A DNA stretch of 64,000 nucleotides, taken from Bog-756 sp963813525 (GTDB lineage Bacteria > Actinomycetota > Acidimicrobiia > Acidimicrobiales > RAAP-2). The stretch is taken from contig CAWEZI010000005.1 of NCBI GenBank assembly GCA_963813525.1, forward strand, positions 496,001-560,000, read 5' to 3'. The notes under the pieces are model-generated. The model did not search any database, was not told where the DNA came from, and saw nothing but the letters and a program-made list of their open reading frames with translations. Positions within the stretch are counted from its first letter, which is position 1, and each line of letters opens with the position of its first letter. Positions 27,754-36,532 of this stretch are shown in pieces. The position numbers and the translations under genes were made by a program.

Positions 27754-29375
27754 GGCCTCTGCCCGAACTGGTACCGGCCACCGAGTGGTTCTGGACCTCC
27801 GGTGCCGACGGTCGTCTGCGCATACAGGGGTGCATGGAGTGTGGCTCGCTCGTCCACCCACCGGTCCCCATCTGCCCCGTCTGCCGGAGCCGCCGGTCGG
27901 AGCCCACGGTCGTCTCGGGCCGGGGCACGATCATCGGCTACACGGTCAACCATCACCAGTGGTCACCTCACTTCGTGCCGCCCTACGCGCTGGCCGTCGT
28001 CGCCCTGGCCGAGGACCCCGGTGTCCGCCTCACCACCCGCATCGTGGGGTGTGATCCCGGCGAGGTGGCCATCGGCCAGGAAGTGAACGTCAGGTTCGAG
28101 CACCACGAGGACGTCTGGCTCCCCCTCTTCGAGCTCAACGGTGTGGTGGTGACAGACGACCCGGTACCCGCGCCCGAGTACCCCGTGCCGCGTGGGCCGC
28201 TGGGCGACGACCGATTCGAGCACCGTTCCGTGCTCTCCGGCGTGGGACGGTCGGTGCTGGGTCGACGGCTGATGGTCGATCCGTTGTCGTTGACCATGGA
28301 TGCCTGCCTGGCCGCGGTGGCCGATGCGGGATTGGCGCTCGAGGACATCGACGGCCTGTCCACCTATCCGGGGCCGGCGTCGATGGGCATGAGCGAGGGC
28401 GGCACCGTCGCCGTCGAGGAGGCCCTGCGGCTGCACCCCACCTGGATCAACGGAGGAGGCGAGCTCCCCGGCCCGGGGGGCGCCGTCATTGCTGCCATGC
28501 TGGCCGTGGCCTCCGGCCTGTGTCGGCACGTCCTGTGCTTCCGCACCGTCTGGGAGTCATCCTTTGCCGCCCTCCGCCTGGGTGGCTCCGGTGGGGGCCG
28601 CTCGTCGGGCCCGTCGGCCTTTCGTGTCCCGTTCGGCGCTCTGTCGGCGGCCAACTGGATTGCCATGAACGCCAACCAGTACCTTCACCGCTACGGCGTC
28701 TCCCGCGAAATACTCGGCCTGATAGCCCTCAACGGGCGAGCCAACGCGGCCCGCAACCCGGCGGCCATCTACCGGGACCCGATGACCATGGACGACTACT
28801 TGTCAGCGCGACCGATCACCACTCCATTCGGGCTCTACGACTGCGATGTCCCCTGCGACGGATCGATCGCCATCGTGGTGTCCGATGCCGCGGTGGCGCC
28901 CGATCTTCCCCGACCGGCGATCCGCATCGAGGCCGTCGGTACCCAGATCGCCGAGCGGGTCTCCTGGGACCAGGGGACGATCACCCACGAGCCGCAGGTG
29001 ATCGGGCAGTCCGCCCACCTTTGGTCGCGGACCAGCCTGCGGCCTGCCGATGTTGACCTGGCTCTGCTCTACGACGGGTTCACCTTCAACGCCATCTCGT
29101 GGCTCGAGGCCCTCGGGTTCTGCGGATTTGGCGAAGCCAGTGACTGGCTCGACCGAGGTCGCCGCATCGCTCCCGACGGGGATCTTCCGGTCAACCCCCA
29201 CGGTGGCCAGTTGTCCGAGGGGCGGACCCACGGCTTCGGCTTCATCTACGAGGCCGTCGTCCAGCTGCGGCACGATGCGGGAGAACGACAGGTCCTCGGG
29301 GCCGGCACCGCCGTGGTGACCTCCGGGGGCGGCGTTCCGTCCGGCGTGCTTCTCCTGCAGGGTCACGGGACGTGA
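27750..29375 (+). CDS. DUF35-thiolase fusion (Ltp2-like aldolase candidate)
   Basis: Protein of about 541 residues joining two modules usually made as separate chains. Residues 1-150 are a DUF35 module: a zinc ribbon with Cys 28, 31, 42 and 45 followed by an OB fold (GRGTIIGYTVNHH). Residues 165-541 are a thiolase-fold lipid-transfer-type domain with LLYDGFTFNAISWLEALGF and NPHGGQLSEGRTHGFGF, where thiolases would have a GHP motif. This pattern is that of Ltp2-like steroid side-chain aldolases, whose partner is the DUF35 part of ChsH2. ATG 27750 overlaps the previous stop; ATG 27735 is an alternative. It would release a ketone plus short acyl-CoA. Confidence 0.85.
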   Translation: MRPLPELVPATEWFWTSGADGRLRIQGCMECGSLVHPPVPICPVCRSRRSEPTVVSGRGTIIGYTVNHHQWSPHFVPPYALAVVALAEDPGVRLTTRIVGCDPGEVAIGQEVNVRFEHHEDVWLPLFELNGVVVTDDPVPAPEYPVPRGPLGDDRFEHRSVLSGVGRSVLGRRLMVDPLSLTMDACLAAVADAGLALEDIDGLSTYPGPASMGMSEGGTVAVEEALRLHPTWINGGGELPGPGGAVIAAMLAVASGLCRHVLCFRTVWESSFAALRLGGSGGGRSSGPSAFRVPFGALSAANWIAMNANQYLHRYGVSREILGLIALNGRANAARNPAAIYRDPMTMDDYLSARPITTPFGLYDCDVPCDGSIAIVVSDAAVAPDLPRPAIRIEAVGTQIAERVSWDQGTITHEPQVIGQSAHLWSRTSLRPADVDLALLYDGFTFNAISWLEALGFCGFGEASDWLDRGRRIAPDGDLPVNPHGGQLSEGRTHGFGFIYEAVVQLRHDAGERQVLGAGTAVVTSGGGVPSGVLLLQGHGT

Positions 29376-29492
29376 CGGCTCGATCGACAGACCGCCCGGG
29401 CGGGAGCACTCCGTTGGAACGCGCAGCACCGGGGTCAGTCGACAAATCGAACCTATTGAACGGATCCGGGGGCGTGCGCTACCGTCCCTCGC

Positions 29493-29533
29493 CTAGCCGA
29501 ACGGCTAGCCCCGACGGTGGACGGCACCGTCGG
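29493..29533. other. Two tandem hairpins in the leader of the membrane operon
   Basis: CTAGCC-GAAC-GGCTAG (29493-29508) is followed two bases later by CCGACGGTG-GACGG-CACCGTCGG (29511-29533). Both stems are perfect (6 and 9 bp). They lie between the thiolase fusion stop and the membrane protein start at 29560. They could terminate the upstream operon, bind a regulator, or shape the mRNA leader. Confidence 0.55.
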
Positions 29534-29559
29534 AAGGGCGATCCGAGGGCGGTGGGCCA

Positions 29560-30318
29560 GTGACCGTGCACCAGACCGAGCCGGCACCACCGGACACCGC
29601 CGGGACCCGGAACAACAGCCTTGACTCCCAGCGGATCAGCCTTTGGATCACCCCCGTGGTGGGTGCCGTCTTCCTCATCGCCTTCGTAGCCTTCCCGGGA
29701 TTTCGTCCGCCGATGTCCCCGGACATGTCGGCCGGTCAGGTAGCTGCGTTCTTCCGGGAGCACACCACCATGATCCGCTTCAGCATGATCACCTACGACC
29801 TCTTTGGGGTGCTGTTGGTGCCGTTCTTCGCTCTGATCGTTGTGCAGATGAAGCGCATGGCTACGCCCAGCCAGGTGTTCGCCTACAGCTACCTCAGCGC
29901 GGTGGCCACCGGGGCGACGCTGTTTGCCATCGCCGACCTGTGCTGGCTGGTGGCCGCCTTTCGACCCGACCGGAGCCCGGACCTCGTCCAACTGCTCAAC
30001 GATCTGGCCTGGATCATCTTCACCGCACCGGTCGGCATGTTCGTCGCCGGCAACATCGTCCTGGCCTTGGCCATCTATCTCGACGCCCGACCCATCCCGG
30101 TCTTCCCCCGCTGGATCGGGCACTTCAACATCGTCATCGCCGCACTGGTGGCACCGGCGGCGTGTGCCGCCGCCGTCCGGACCGGCCCGCTGGCCTGGAA
30201 CGGTGCCATTTCCTTCTGGCTGAAGATCGGCGCCTTCGCGACATTCCTCGTGGTGATGTTCATCGCCCTGCGCACCGCCATCAACCGTCAGGCCGACGAG
30301 CAGCGGGGGGCCTTATGA
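29560..30318 (+). CDS. Multi-pass membrane protein, paralog A
   Basis: Integral membrane protein of 252 residues with about six hydrophobic helices (for example ITPVVGAVFLIAFVAF near residue 31 and FATFLVVMFIALRTAI near the end). Function not recognised. GTG at 29560. It is clearly homologous to the next gene: both contain FFxEH, MKRM, a YxYLxA segment, AFRPDRxP and the identical AWNGAISFW. These shared residues probably mark functional sites. The stop overlaps the next start (ATGA). The downstream COX3- and COX4-like genes suggest a role linked to the respiratory chain, which is inference. Confidence 0.75.
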   Translation: MTVHQTEPAPPDTAGTRNNSLDSQRISLWITPVVGAVFLIAFVAFPGFRPPMSPDMSAGQVAAFFREHTTMIRFSMITYDLFGVLLVPFFALIVVQMKRMATPSQVFAYSYLSAVATGATLFAIADLCWLVAAFRPDRSPDLVQLLNDLAWIIFTAPVGMFVAGNIVLALAIYLDARPIPVFPRWIGHFNIVIAALVAPAACAAAVRTGPLAWNGAISFWLKIGAFATFLVVMFIALRTAINRQADEQRGAL

Positions 30319-31082
30319 GCGGCGTGTCGCTCCAGGAGACGCCAACCGCCGCTCCTGTCGGCCCGGATCCCTACCGGCGGGACTCCAAGATCGACCAGTG
30401 GATCTGCTGGTGGAGCATGCCGGTCTTCTACACCCTGTTCGGGCTGATCTTCGTGGTGCTGGCCCGGGTGATGCCACCGCCCCGCCCCGATGTCACCACC
30501 CCGCAGATTGTCGGGTTCTTCCACGAACACGCACTCACCATCAAGATCGGATTCGTGCTGCTGTTGATCGTGATCGGCTTTTCCACCTGGGCCAACGGAC
30601 TGGTTGCCCACCACATGAAGCGGATGTCGGTTGGCTCCGGGTGGGCTTACGCCTACCTGGCGGCACTGTCCGTCGGCGCCCTCCCCGGTTGCCTCTTCGC
30701 CGCCTTCTGCTTCCTCACCGCCGTGTTCCGTCCCGACCGGAACCCGCACATCGTTGTGATGCTTTACGACATGGGGCTCCTGTTCTTCGTCGGGTCCCTG
30801 GGTTGCTTCATAACCATGTATCTGGTTTTCGCTCTGGCCATTCTCCTGGACAAGAACCAGATCTTCCCCAAGTGGCTGGCGTACGTGACCATCTGGCAGA
30901 TCATGACCGAAGTTCTGGCCGCGCCCATCTTCATCTTCAAGAGCGGACCGTTCGCCTGGAACGGTGCGATCAGCTTTTGGCAGGGCACCCTGATCTTCGC
31001 GGTATGGCTGAGCTGCCAGATCCTCATGCTCCGGAAGGCGATCGAGCAGCAACCGGCTGGCGAGCCGATCCAGGACTTCTGA
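30315..31082 (+). CDS. Multi-pass membrane protein, paralog B
   Basis: Membrane protein of 255 residues, paralogous to the upstream gene and starting in its stop codon. About six helices are visible, including MPVFYTLFGLIFVVLARV, IGFVLLLIVIGFSTWANGL and LIFAVWLSCQILMLRKAI. The conserved FFHEH, MKRM, AVFRPDRNP and GPFAWNGAISFW motifs match paralog A. The pair could form a heterodimer. No known family was recognised from sequence alone. Confidence 0.75.
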   Translation: MSGVSLQETPTAAPVGPDPYRRDSKIDQWICWWSMPVFYTLFGLIFVVLARVMPPPRPDVTTPQIVGFFHEHALTIKIGFVLLLIVIGFSTWANGLVAHHMKRMSVGSGWAYAYLAALSVGALPGCLFAAFCFLTAVFRPDRNPHIVVMLYDMGLLFFVGSLGCFITMYLVFALAILLDKNQIFPKWLAYVTIWQIMTEVLAAPIFIFKSGPFAWNGAISFWQGTLIFAVWLSCQILMLRKAIEQQPAGEPIQDF

Positions 31083-31113
31083 TGGGTCTCGAGCCCGGTC
31101 GGCGGCTACCGCG

Positions 31114-31761
31114 ATGCGCGGCAGTCGGGAACGCCCCGTGATACCCGCCGGGCAGGCCAGATCCGTGCGAGACGGTGCTCCAGGCGAGCCAGCCGACGCC
31201 GGTTCCCGGCGAGAGATCCGCTTGCCAGGGGAGGCCAGCATGTGGGTCTTCGTCCTGGGGGACATGGTCATCTTCGCCATGTACTTCATCGTCTACATGG
31301 TCGAGCGCGGGCGCCAGCCAGCGGTCTTCCTGGCGTCGCAGCAGGACCTCAACCAGAACATCGGACTGATCAACACCTTGTTGATGCTGACCAGCTCGTG
31401 GTTCGTCGCCCGGAGCGTGCTCGCCGCCCGCGCCGGCAAGCGGCAGCAGACGGTCCGGCTGGTGGAGGCTGGCGCGCTGTGCGGCGTCCTGTTCATCTTG
31501 GTGAAGATCTACGAATGGTGGTCAGAGATCAGCCACGGTCACACCCTGGTCACCAACGAGTTCTTCACCTGGTACTTCATCTTGACCGGCGTGCACCTGA
31601 TCCACGTGGTGGTGGGGCTGATCATTCTGACCGTCGTGCTCCGGGACCTCCGGCGCCCCCTCCCGTACCGGGTCTCCCTGGTGGGGTCGGGAGCCACCTT
31701 CTGGCACATGGTGGACCTGCTCTGGATCGTGATCTTCGCGTTGATCTACGTGATGCGATGA
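31114..31761 (+). CDS. Haem-copper oxidase subunit III-like protein (NorE/COX3 family)
   Basis: Protein of 215 residues with about five membrane helices and the hallmarks of oxidase subunit III: MWVFVLGDMVIFAMYF, a conserved Glu in LVKIYEWW, HLIHVVVGLIIL, and FWHMVDLLWIVIFALIY at the end. Subunit III supports oxidase stability and oxygen entry, and NorE-type relatives occur with nitric oxide reductases or alone. No subunit I or II is in the window, so this is an orphan copy. ATG 31114 has no strong ribosome site; GTG 31138 is an alternative. The stop overlaps the COX4-like gene. Confidence 0.85.
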   Translation: MRGSRERPVIPAGQARSVRDGAPGEPADAGSRREIRLPGEASMWVFVLGDMVIFAMYFIVYMVERGRQPAVFLASQQDLNQNIGLINTLLMLTSSWFVARSVLAARAGKRQQTVRLVEAGALCGVLFILVKIYEWWSEISHGHTLVTNEFFTWYFILTGVHLIHVVVGLIILTVVLRDLRRPLPYRVSLVGSGATFWHMVDLLWIVIFALIYVMR

Positions 31762-32045
31762 GAGCGATGACGACTACCCCCACCAAGCGCCTGACCTACG
31801 TCTGGGTGATCACCATCGCCATCACCATCGTGGCGTCCTGGTTGGGCCGCACCACCCAGGTAAACGGTCACTACGTAGCCAGTACAACGGTGACCGCTCT
31901 CGTCCTGGCCATAGCGCTGGTCAAATGCCGCCTCATCATCCGGACCTTCATGGAGGTGCGGACCGCTCCGACCTGGCTGCGCCGCTCCACCGACCTCTGG
32001 CTCGTACTGCTATGGGGCACGGTTCTCTCTCTCTACCTCTCATGA
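31758..32045 (+). CDS. Prokaryotic cytochrome c oxidase subunit IV-like protein
   Basis: Small membrane protein of 95 residues with three predicted helices (VWVITIAITIVASWLG, VTALVLAIALVKCRLI, WLVLLWGTVLSLYLS). Size, spacing and position after a subunit III gene fit the bacterial COX4 family. ATG 31758 overlaps the previous stop (ATGA); ATG 31767 is possible. The FMEVR segment between helices 2 and 3 is typical. It ends the membrane operon, 30 bases before a convergent gene. Confidence 0.75.
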   Translation: MRAMTTTPTKRLTYVWVITIAITIVASWLGRTTQVNGHYVASTTVTALVLAIALVKCRLIIRTFMEVRTAPTWLRRSTDLWLVLLWGTVLSLYLS

Positions 32046-32075
32046 CTCCGAGGAACACAGCCGCGGTCGGATGAA

Positions 32076-33344
32076 CTAGGTCACGGGGGAGCGCCCCCGG
32101 GGAACGCCCCGGAAGGCGACATTGCGGTCGAGCGCCGGCTCCCGGGGCATTCCAAGCACACGTTCGCTGATCACGTTCCGGGCCATTTCCGTCGTACCGC
32201 CACCGATACAGGGGATCTGGCGCATCAGGAAGTCGATGCCGGTCAGGCCCAGGTCGCCGTCGTCATCTGTCCACGTCCCCCCGGCCTCGCCGGCGATCTC
32301 GAAGGCAATGGTCCGGATGCGGGTGGACGTCACGCCGGCGAAGAGCCTGCCGATGGCCGCCGACTGGTCCGTCATTGCTCCGGTGGCGATGCCGCTGCCG
32401 ATCCTTCGTCGCAGGTGGCGGTCCACGGCCTGGAGCATGCGGGCCTCACCGACCAGTTGAAGGACAGAGGGGTCCGACTGGCGACCGGTGGCCCGTGCCA
32501 ATTGATCCACGAATGACGCGTCTTCACCCTCGTGCATGCTGTCGACCGGTACCGTGACCAGCGGCGAATTCATCAGCATGCGCTCGTGGAACATCCAACG
32601 GGTGCCCACTGTCCAGCCGTCGTCTACTTCGCCGATGCGGTCGGAATCGGGAACGACCACATCAGTCAAGAACTCCTGGCAGAACTCCTTCGAGCCATTG
32701 AGCATCTCAATGCGATGGACATCGACGCCCTTCTGGCCTATCGGGAGCATGAACACGGAAAGGCCGCGGTGCTTCGGCACGTCCCAGTTGGTACGAGCCA
32801 GGCACAGTCCCCAGTCGGACCACCAGGCTCCCGTCGTCCAGATCTTCGAACCGTTCAGTATCCACTCGTCACCGTCGCGCACCGCACTGGTGAGGGCCCC
32901 CGCCACGTCGGATCCGCCGCTCGGCTCGGACAGGAACTGCATCCAGATCTCGTCGCCTCGCAGGATGGCGGGAATGTGCCGCTGCTTCTGCTCCTCGGTT
33001 CCGAAGTCGAGAAGAACGGCGGCGCACGGCGAGAGGGTCGGAGCCTGCAGTCGGGTCGGGTACTCATAGCCGGCCATCTCGGCGTTGAGGGCGCGCTGGT
33101 GCTCCGGCGTGAGGCCCTGGCCCCCGTACGCCCGCGGAAAGCACACGCCGGCCAACCCGGCCTCGAACAGCATTCGTTGGACCTCCCGGTCCCGGGCCAC
33201 CGCGGCGAGCTCCTCCTCGTCGGTCCGGAGGTTGCGGAGCGGGTCCACCGTGGCGCTAGGCAACGCCGGTCGGAGGTGGGTGTGAACGAAGTCCCGGGCC
33301 CGCTGCCGGAAGCTGTCGAGGTCCTCATCGTTTTCCGCCCTCAT
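32076..33344 (-). CDS. Acyl-CoA dehydrogenase, large-subunit type
   Basis: FAD-dependent acyl-CoA dehydrogenase of 422 residues, like the larger partner of heteromeric FadE pairs in steroid degradation. Seen are MQFLSEPSGGSDVAGALT (about residue 136) for flavin binding and KIWTTGAWWSDWGLCL. At the usual catalytic-Glu site it has IGGGTTEM in place of the YEGT type, so the base must come from elsewhere. ATG 33344 overlaps the stop of the paired gene at 33341. The pair likely dehydrogenates a bulky CoA thioester. Confidence 0.9.
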   Translation of the reverse strand: MRAENDEDLDSFRQRARDFVHTHLRPALPSATVDPLRNLRTDEEELAAVARDREVQRMLFEAGLAGVCFPRAYGGQGLTPEHQRALNAEMAGYEYPTRLQAPTLSPCAAVLLDFGTEEQKQRHIPAILRGDEIWMQFLSEPSGGSDVAGALTSAVRDGDEWILNGSKIWTTGAWWSDWGLCLARTNWDVPKHRGLSVFMLPIGQKGVDVHRIEMLNGSKEFCQEFLTDVVVPDSDRIGEVDDGWTVGTRWMFHERMLMNSPLVTVPVDSMHEGEDASFVDQLARATGRQSDPSVLQLVGEARMLQAVDRHLRRRIGSGIATGAMTDQSAAIGRLFAGVTSTRIRTIAFEIAGEAGGTWTDDDGDLGLTGIDFLMRQIPCIGGGTTEMARNVISERVLGMPREPALDRNVAFRGVPRGRSPVT

Positions 33345-34480
33345 GCCGGGATCTCCTGGCGGCGGCCATCGTCGGCCAACCGTCGGAGATGGTCTGCCGG
33401 CGTTCCGAGGAGCGTGCGGTTGAGGGTGTGGCGACGGAGAAAGAGGTGGAGATCGTGCTCGAATGTCACGCCGATGCCACCGTGCATCTGGACACAGTCC
33501 TGGATGAGCTCCGTGCCGTAGTCCCCGATGAACGCCTTGGCCGCGGCCAGAAGCTCGTCAGCATCGGGGGATCGGGACGCCACCGCCTCGACGGCGGCAT
33601 CACTGATGGCGTGGCTCGCCTCCAGCCACGTCTTCATGTCGGCGAATCGGTGTTTGAGCTCCTGGTAGGAGGCGAGGGGCCGACCGAATGAATACCGATC
33701 GAACGCCCACTCGACCGTCATGTCGAAGGCGGCCTGCATGGTCCCCACCGACTCTGCACTGAGTATGGCCAGGGCGATGGCCAGCTGCCTGTCGATCTGC
33801 GCACCAGCGTGGCCAGCCTCGCCGATCACCGCCGAGGAGGGGACCCGGACGTCGTCGAACCTGATGACCGAGAACCGTCGGGTCATGTCGACGGTGTGCA
33901 TGGGCGTGACCGACACGCCCGCCGTACCGGTCGGAACCAGAACCTGGGTCCGTCCATCCCCGGTGCGGCCCGACACCAGAAGATCATCGGCCCGGGCGCC
34001 CGATTCGACCGGTTGCTTGATGCCGTTGACCACCGCTTGGTCGCCGTCGATGCGGATGTCCAGGGAGAGAGCGCCCAACCCGTCGTTCGGGCGTGGTTCC
34101 CCGAAGCACCAGGTGGCGATCGACGTTCCTGACAGCAGGCCGTCGATCACCCCCTGATGGGCGCTTCCGTCGGTGTCGCTCAGGGCCGAGGCCACCACGT
34201 TGGCGGCCATGAGCGGCCCCGGTGCGGCGCGGCGGCCGAACTCGTAGGCCACCAGCGAGAGGTCGACCAATCCCTGTCCACTGATCGATCCCCCGCCCCG
34301 GTCTGCGCTGACCAGCAGGGACGTCCATCCCAGCGCCGCCCCACGCCGCCAGTATTCCCTGTCGAAACCGTCCGGGGAGTGGCGCAGCCGGCGCAGCTCC
34401 TGAACGGGGACCAGCTCCCCGAGGAGCCTGGCCGTGGTAGCGGCAAACAGCTCCTGGTCGGGTTCGAGGGTCAACAACAA
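33341..34480 (-). CDS. Acyl-CoA dehydrogenase, small-partner type
   Basis: Acyl-CoA dehydrogenase homolog of 379 residues, first of the pair with 32076. It has the C-terminal lobe features RYSFGRPLASYQELKHRFAD and MHGGIGVTFEHDLHLFLRR, typical of FadE27-like subunits, while the N-terminal flavin region is degenerate (WCFGEPRPNDGLGALS). Such subunits form alpha2beta2 enzymes with one FAD site per dimer. The overlap with its partner supports co-assembly. A GACCGGTC palindrome lies at 34568, about 90 bases upstream. Confidence 0.87.
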   Translation of the reverse strand: MLLTLEPDQELFAATTARLLGELVPVQELRRLRHSPDGFDREYWRRGAALGWTSLLVSADRGGGSISGQGLVDLSLVAYEFGRRAAPGPLMAANVVASALSDTDGSAHQGVIDGLLSGTSIATWCFGEPRPNDGLGALSLDIRIDGDQAVVNGIKQPVESGARADDLLVSGRTGDGRTQVLVPTGTAGVSVTPMHTVDMTRRFSVIRFDDVRVPSSAVIGEAGHAGAQIDRQLAIALAILSAESVGTMQAAFDMTVEWAFDRYSFGRPLASYQELKHRFADMKTWLEASHAISDAAVEAVASRSPDADELLAAAKAFIGDYGTELIQDCVQMHGGIGVTFEHDLHLFLRRHTLNRTLLGTPADHLRRLADDGRRQEIPA

Positions 34481-34634
34481 GAGAGGCTCCGTTCCTTCGT
34501 GACTCGGGGGTTCACATCATCGGCCAGGGTGCGGGGGGACGTTCCTAACGATACGGAGACAAATCCTGACCGGTCCTGTGCCCGAGCAGGCCACCCTCGT
34601 CCATGCCGGACAGGTGGGTCAATGCCGCTTCTCC

Positions 34635-36116
34635 TCAGCCGGCCGGCCAGGCCAGCGATTTCGCTTCGAGATACTGGTCGAACCCGAGGATCCCGTTCTG
34701 ACGACCGATCCCGCTCTGCTTGTAACCGCCGAACGGGAGGTCCGATCCGTAGGGCATCCCTCCGTTGATGCTCAGCATGCCGGCGCGCACACGGCGGGCC
34801 ACGCCCAGCGAGCGCTCGAGGGATCCCGACATCACTCCCCCGCCCAAGCCGTAGTCGCTCTCATTGGCGATCCGGACGGCGTCGTCGTCGTCCTCGAAGG
34901 GGATCACCACCAGGACCGGGCCAAAGATCTCTTCCTGGGCGATGGTCATGGTGTTGTCCACCCCGGCGAACAGGGTGGGCTCGACGTACCAGCCCTTGTC
35001 CAGGTCCGTCGGACGGTGGCCACCCACGACCAGGTCGGCACCCTCCTCCACCCCCCGCTCGATGTAGCCGAGGACGCGGGACTGCTGCTTGGCCGAGATC
35101 ACCGGGCCCATGATCACGTCCGGACGTTGCGGGTCGCCATAGGGCACTCCGGAGAAGTAGCTGGTCAGGAGCTCGACGCCCTCCTCGTAGCGGGACCGGG
35201 GCAGGAGCATCCGGGTGGGGATGGCGCACCCCTGGCCGGCGTGGGAGCAGACGGCCAGGCCCGCCATCATGGCCGTGGCGAAGTCGGCGTCATCGAGGAC
35301 GATGGTGGCCGACTTGCCGCCGAGTTCGAGGAACAGTCGCTTGAGCGTGGCCGCTCCCTTCTTCATGATGCGCTTGCCCACGGCCGTCGAGCCGGTGAAC
35401 GAGATCAGGTCGACCTCCGGGGACAGGGTGAGCTGCTCACCGACCAGATGATCCGAGGAGGTGACGATGTTCAAGACCCCGGGGGGGATGTCGGTGTGCT
35501 CAGCGGCCACCCGTCCCATCAAGGTGGCGTTCCACGGAGTGTCCGGGGCCGGTTTGAGCACCACGGTGTTGCCGGTGGCGAGGGCCTGAGCCAGCTTGGT
35601 GACGGACACCTCGAACGGGTAGTTCCAGGGGACGATGGCTCCGACCACGCCGACCGGCTCCTTCAGAACGTGCCGCGAGTTCATGTTCCCCCGCATGTCC
35701 AGGGCGTCGCCCAGGTCGGTGTCCCAGGCGTACTCGTCGATGAGGGCGGCGGGATAGGTGATGGCTGAGTCGAGCGGGACATCGAGCTGGGGCCCGCCGG
35801 TCAGCATGCGCGGGCACCCGACCTCCAGGATGAGCTGCTCCCGTAGCTCCTCCCGTTGGGCGACCAGCGCCTCTTGGAACTGCAGGAGGCACCGCTGGCG
35901 GAACGAGCGGTTGGTCGACCAGTCCGTCTCGTCGAAGGCGCGCCGCGCCGCGGCGATGGCCAGCTCCATGTCGTCGGCGGAGGCGTCGGCCACCTGGCCG
36001 AGCACCTCCTCGGTGGACGGGTTCATGTTCTCGAACGTACGTCCCGAAGCAGCCTCGACCAGTTTGCCGTCGATCAGCATCCGCGTCTCGGGATTCACTG
36101 TCGGAGTTTCTGCCAC
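34635..36116 (-). CDS. Aldehyde dehydrogenase
   Basis: NAD(P)-dependent aldehyde dehydrogenase of 493 residues, full family length. Seen are the cofactor segment VGAIVPWNYPFEV (about residue 154), FTGSTAVGKRIM, the general-base Glu in LELGGKSATIVL, the nucleophile Cys in HAGQGCAIPTR (about 300), and EEIFGPVLVVIPF. It oxidises an aldehyde produced by an oxygenase or retro-aldol step to the acid, which a ligase can then activate. About 150 bases separate it from the acyl-CoA dehydrogenase pair in the same direction. Confidence 0.93.
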   Translation of the reverse strand: MAETPTVNPETRMLIDGKLVEAASGRTFENMNPSTEEVLGQVADASADDMELAIAAARRAFDETDWSTNRSFRQRCLLQFQEALVAQREELREQLILEVGCPRMLTGGPQLDVPLDSAITYPAALIDEYAWDTDLGDALDMRGNMNSRHVLKEPVGVVGAIVPWNYPFEVSVTKLAQALATGNTVVLKPAPDTPWNATLMGRVAAEHTDIPPGVLNIVTSSDHLVGEQLTLSPEVDLISFTGSTAVGKRIMKKGAATLKRLFLELGGKSATIVLDDADFATAMMAGLAVCSHAGQGCAIPTRMLLPRSRYEEGVELLTSYFSGVPYGDPQRPDVIMGPVISAKQQSRVLGYIERGVEEGADLVVGGHRPTDLDKGWYVEPTLFAGVDNTMTIAQEEIFGPVLVVIPFEDDDDAVRIANESDYGLGGGVMSGSLERSLGVARRVRAGMLSINGGMPYGSDLPFGGYKQSGIGRQNGILGFDQYLEAKSLAWPAG

Positions 36117-36532
36117 GTCTTCTCCTCTCCTCGGCCCCTCTGCTGAACGCGGGCCATCCCCGTGGTCAGGGACCTAATGCCTCGACGCCCCGATGCAGGC
36201 ACAGGGATCAGGCTCCGCACGGCACCGAGCCGGTCGGTGGTCGTGTCCTCACAGGCTTGCGCTTGAGCCGATAATAGCGTTTCGTCAGAGCGGCTGCCCT
36301 GGTCGGATAACGCGGAAGTGGAGTTGTGGTTATTAGAGATGGTAGTTATCGTCAGGTCATCAATGACCGGGTCCGCCGGCTGGCGGAACCGGTCCGCACG
36401 AAGGGGCACCAGCCCCCAAAGAAAAGGGCATACGCCCCAGGAGAATGGACAAAGGGGCCGGAGGCATCGGCCACGGGAGTGAGGGGACGGCACCGCTCGT
36501 CGTGTTCTCGCCCACGGAGGAGGAAGCCAGTC
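36117..36532. other. Intergenic control region with dyad
   Basis: 416 bases between the divergent aldehyde dehydrogenase and SDR genes. CACCGA-GCCGG-TCGGTG at 36223-36239 is a perfect 6+5+6 dyad that resembles the left-hand ACCGACCGGTCGGT motif with one extra central base. A TATTAT hexamer on the minus strand at about 36272 is a possible -10 element. An AT-rich patch with GATAAC and GTTATC lies at 36308-36350. No gene is seen. Confidence 0.4.

Noticed and set aside
31114..32045. Evidence for a complete terminal oxidase operon
   Set aside because: Only subunit III- and IV-like genes are present. No gene with the histidine motifs of subunit I or the copper motif of subunit II lies in the window.
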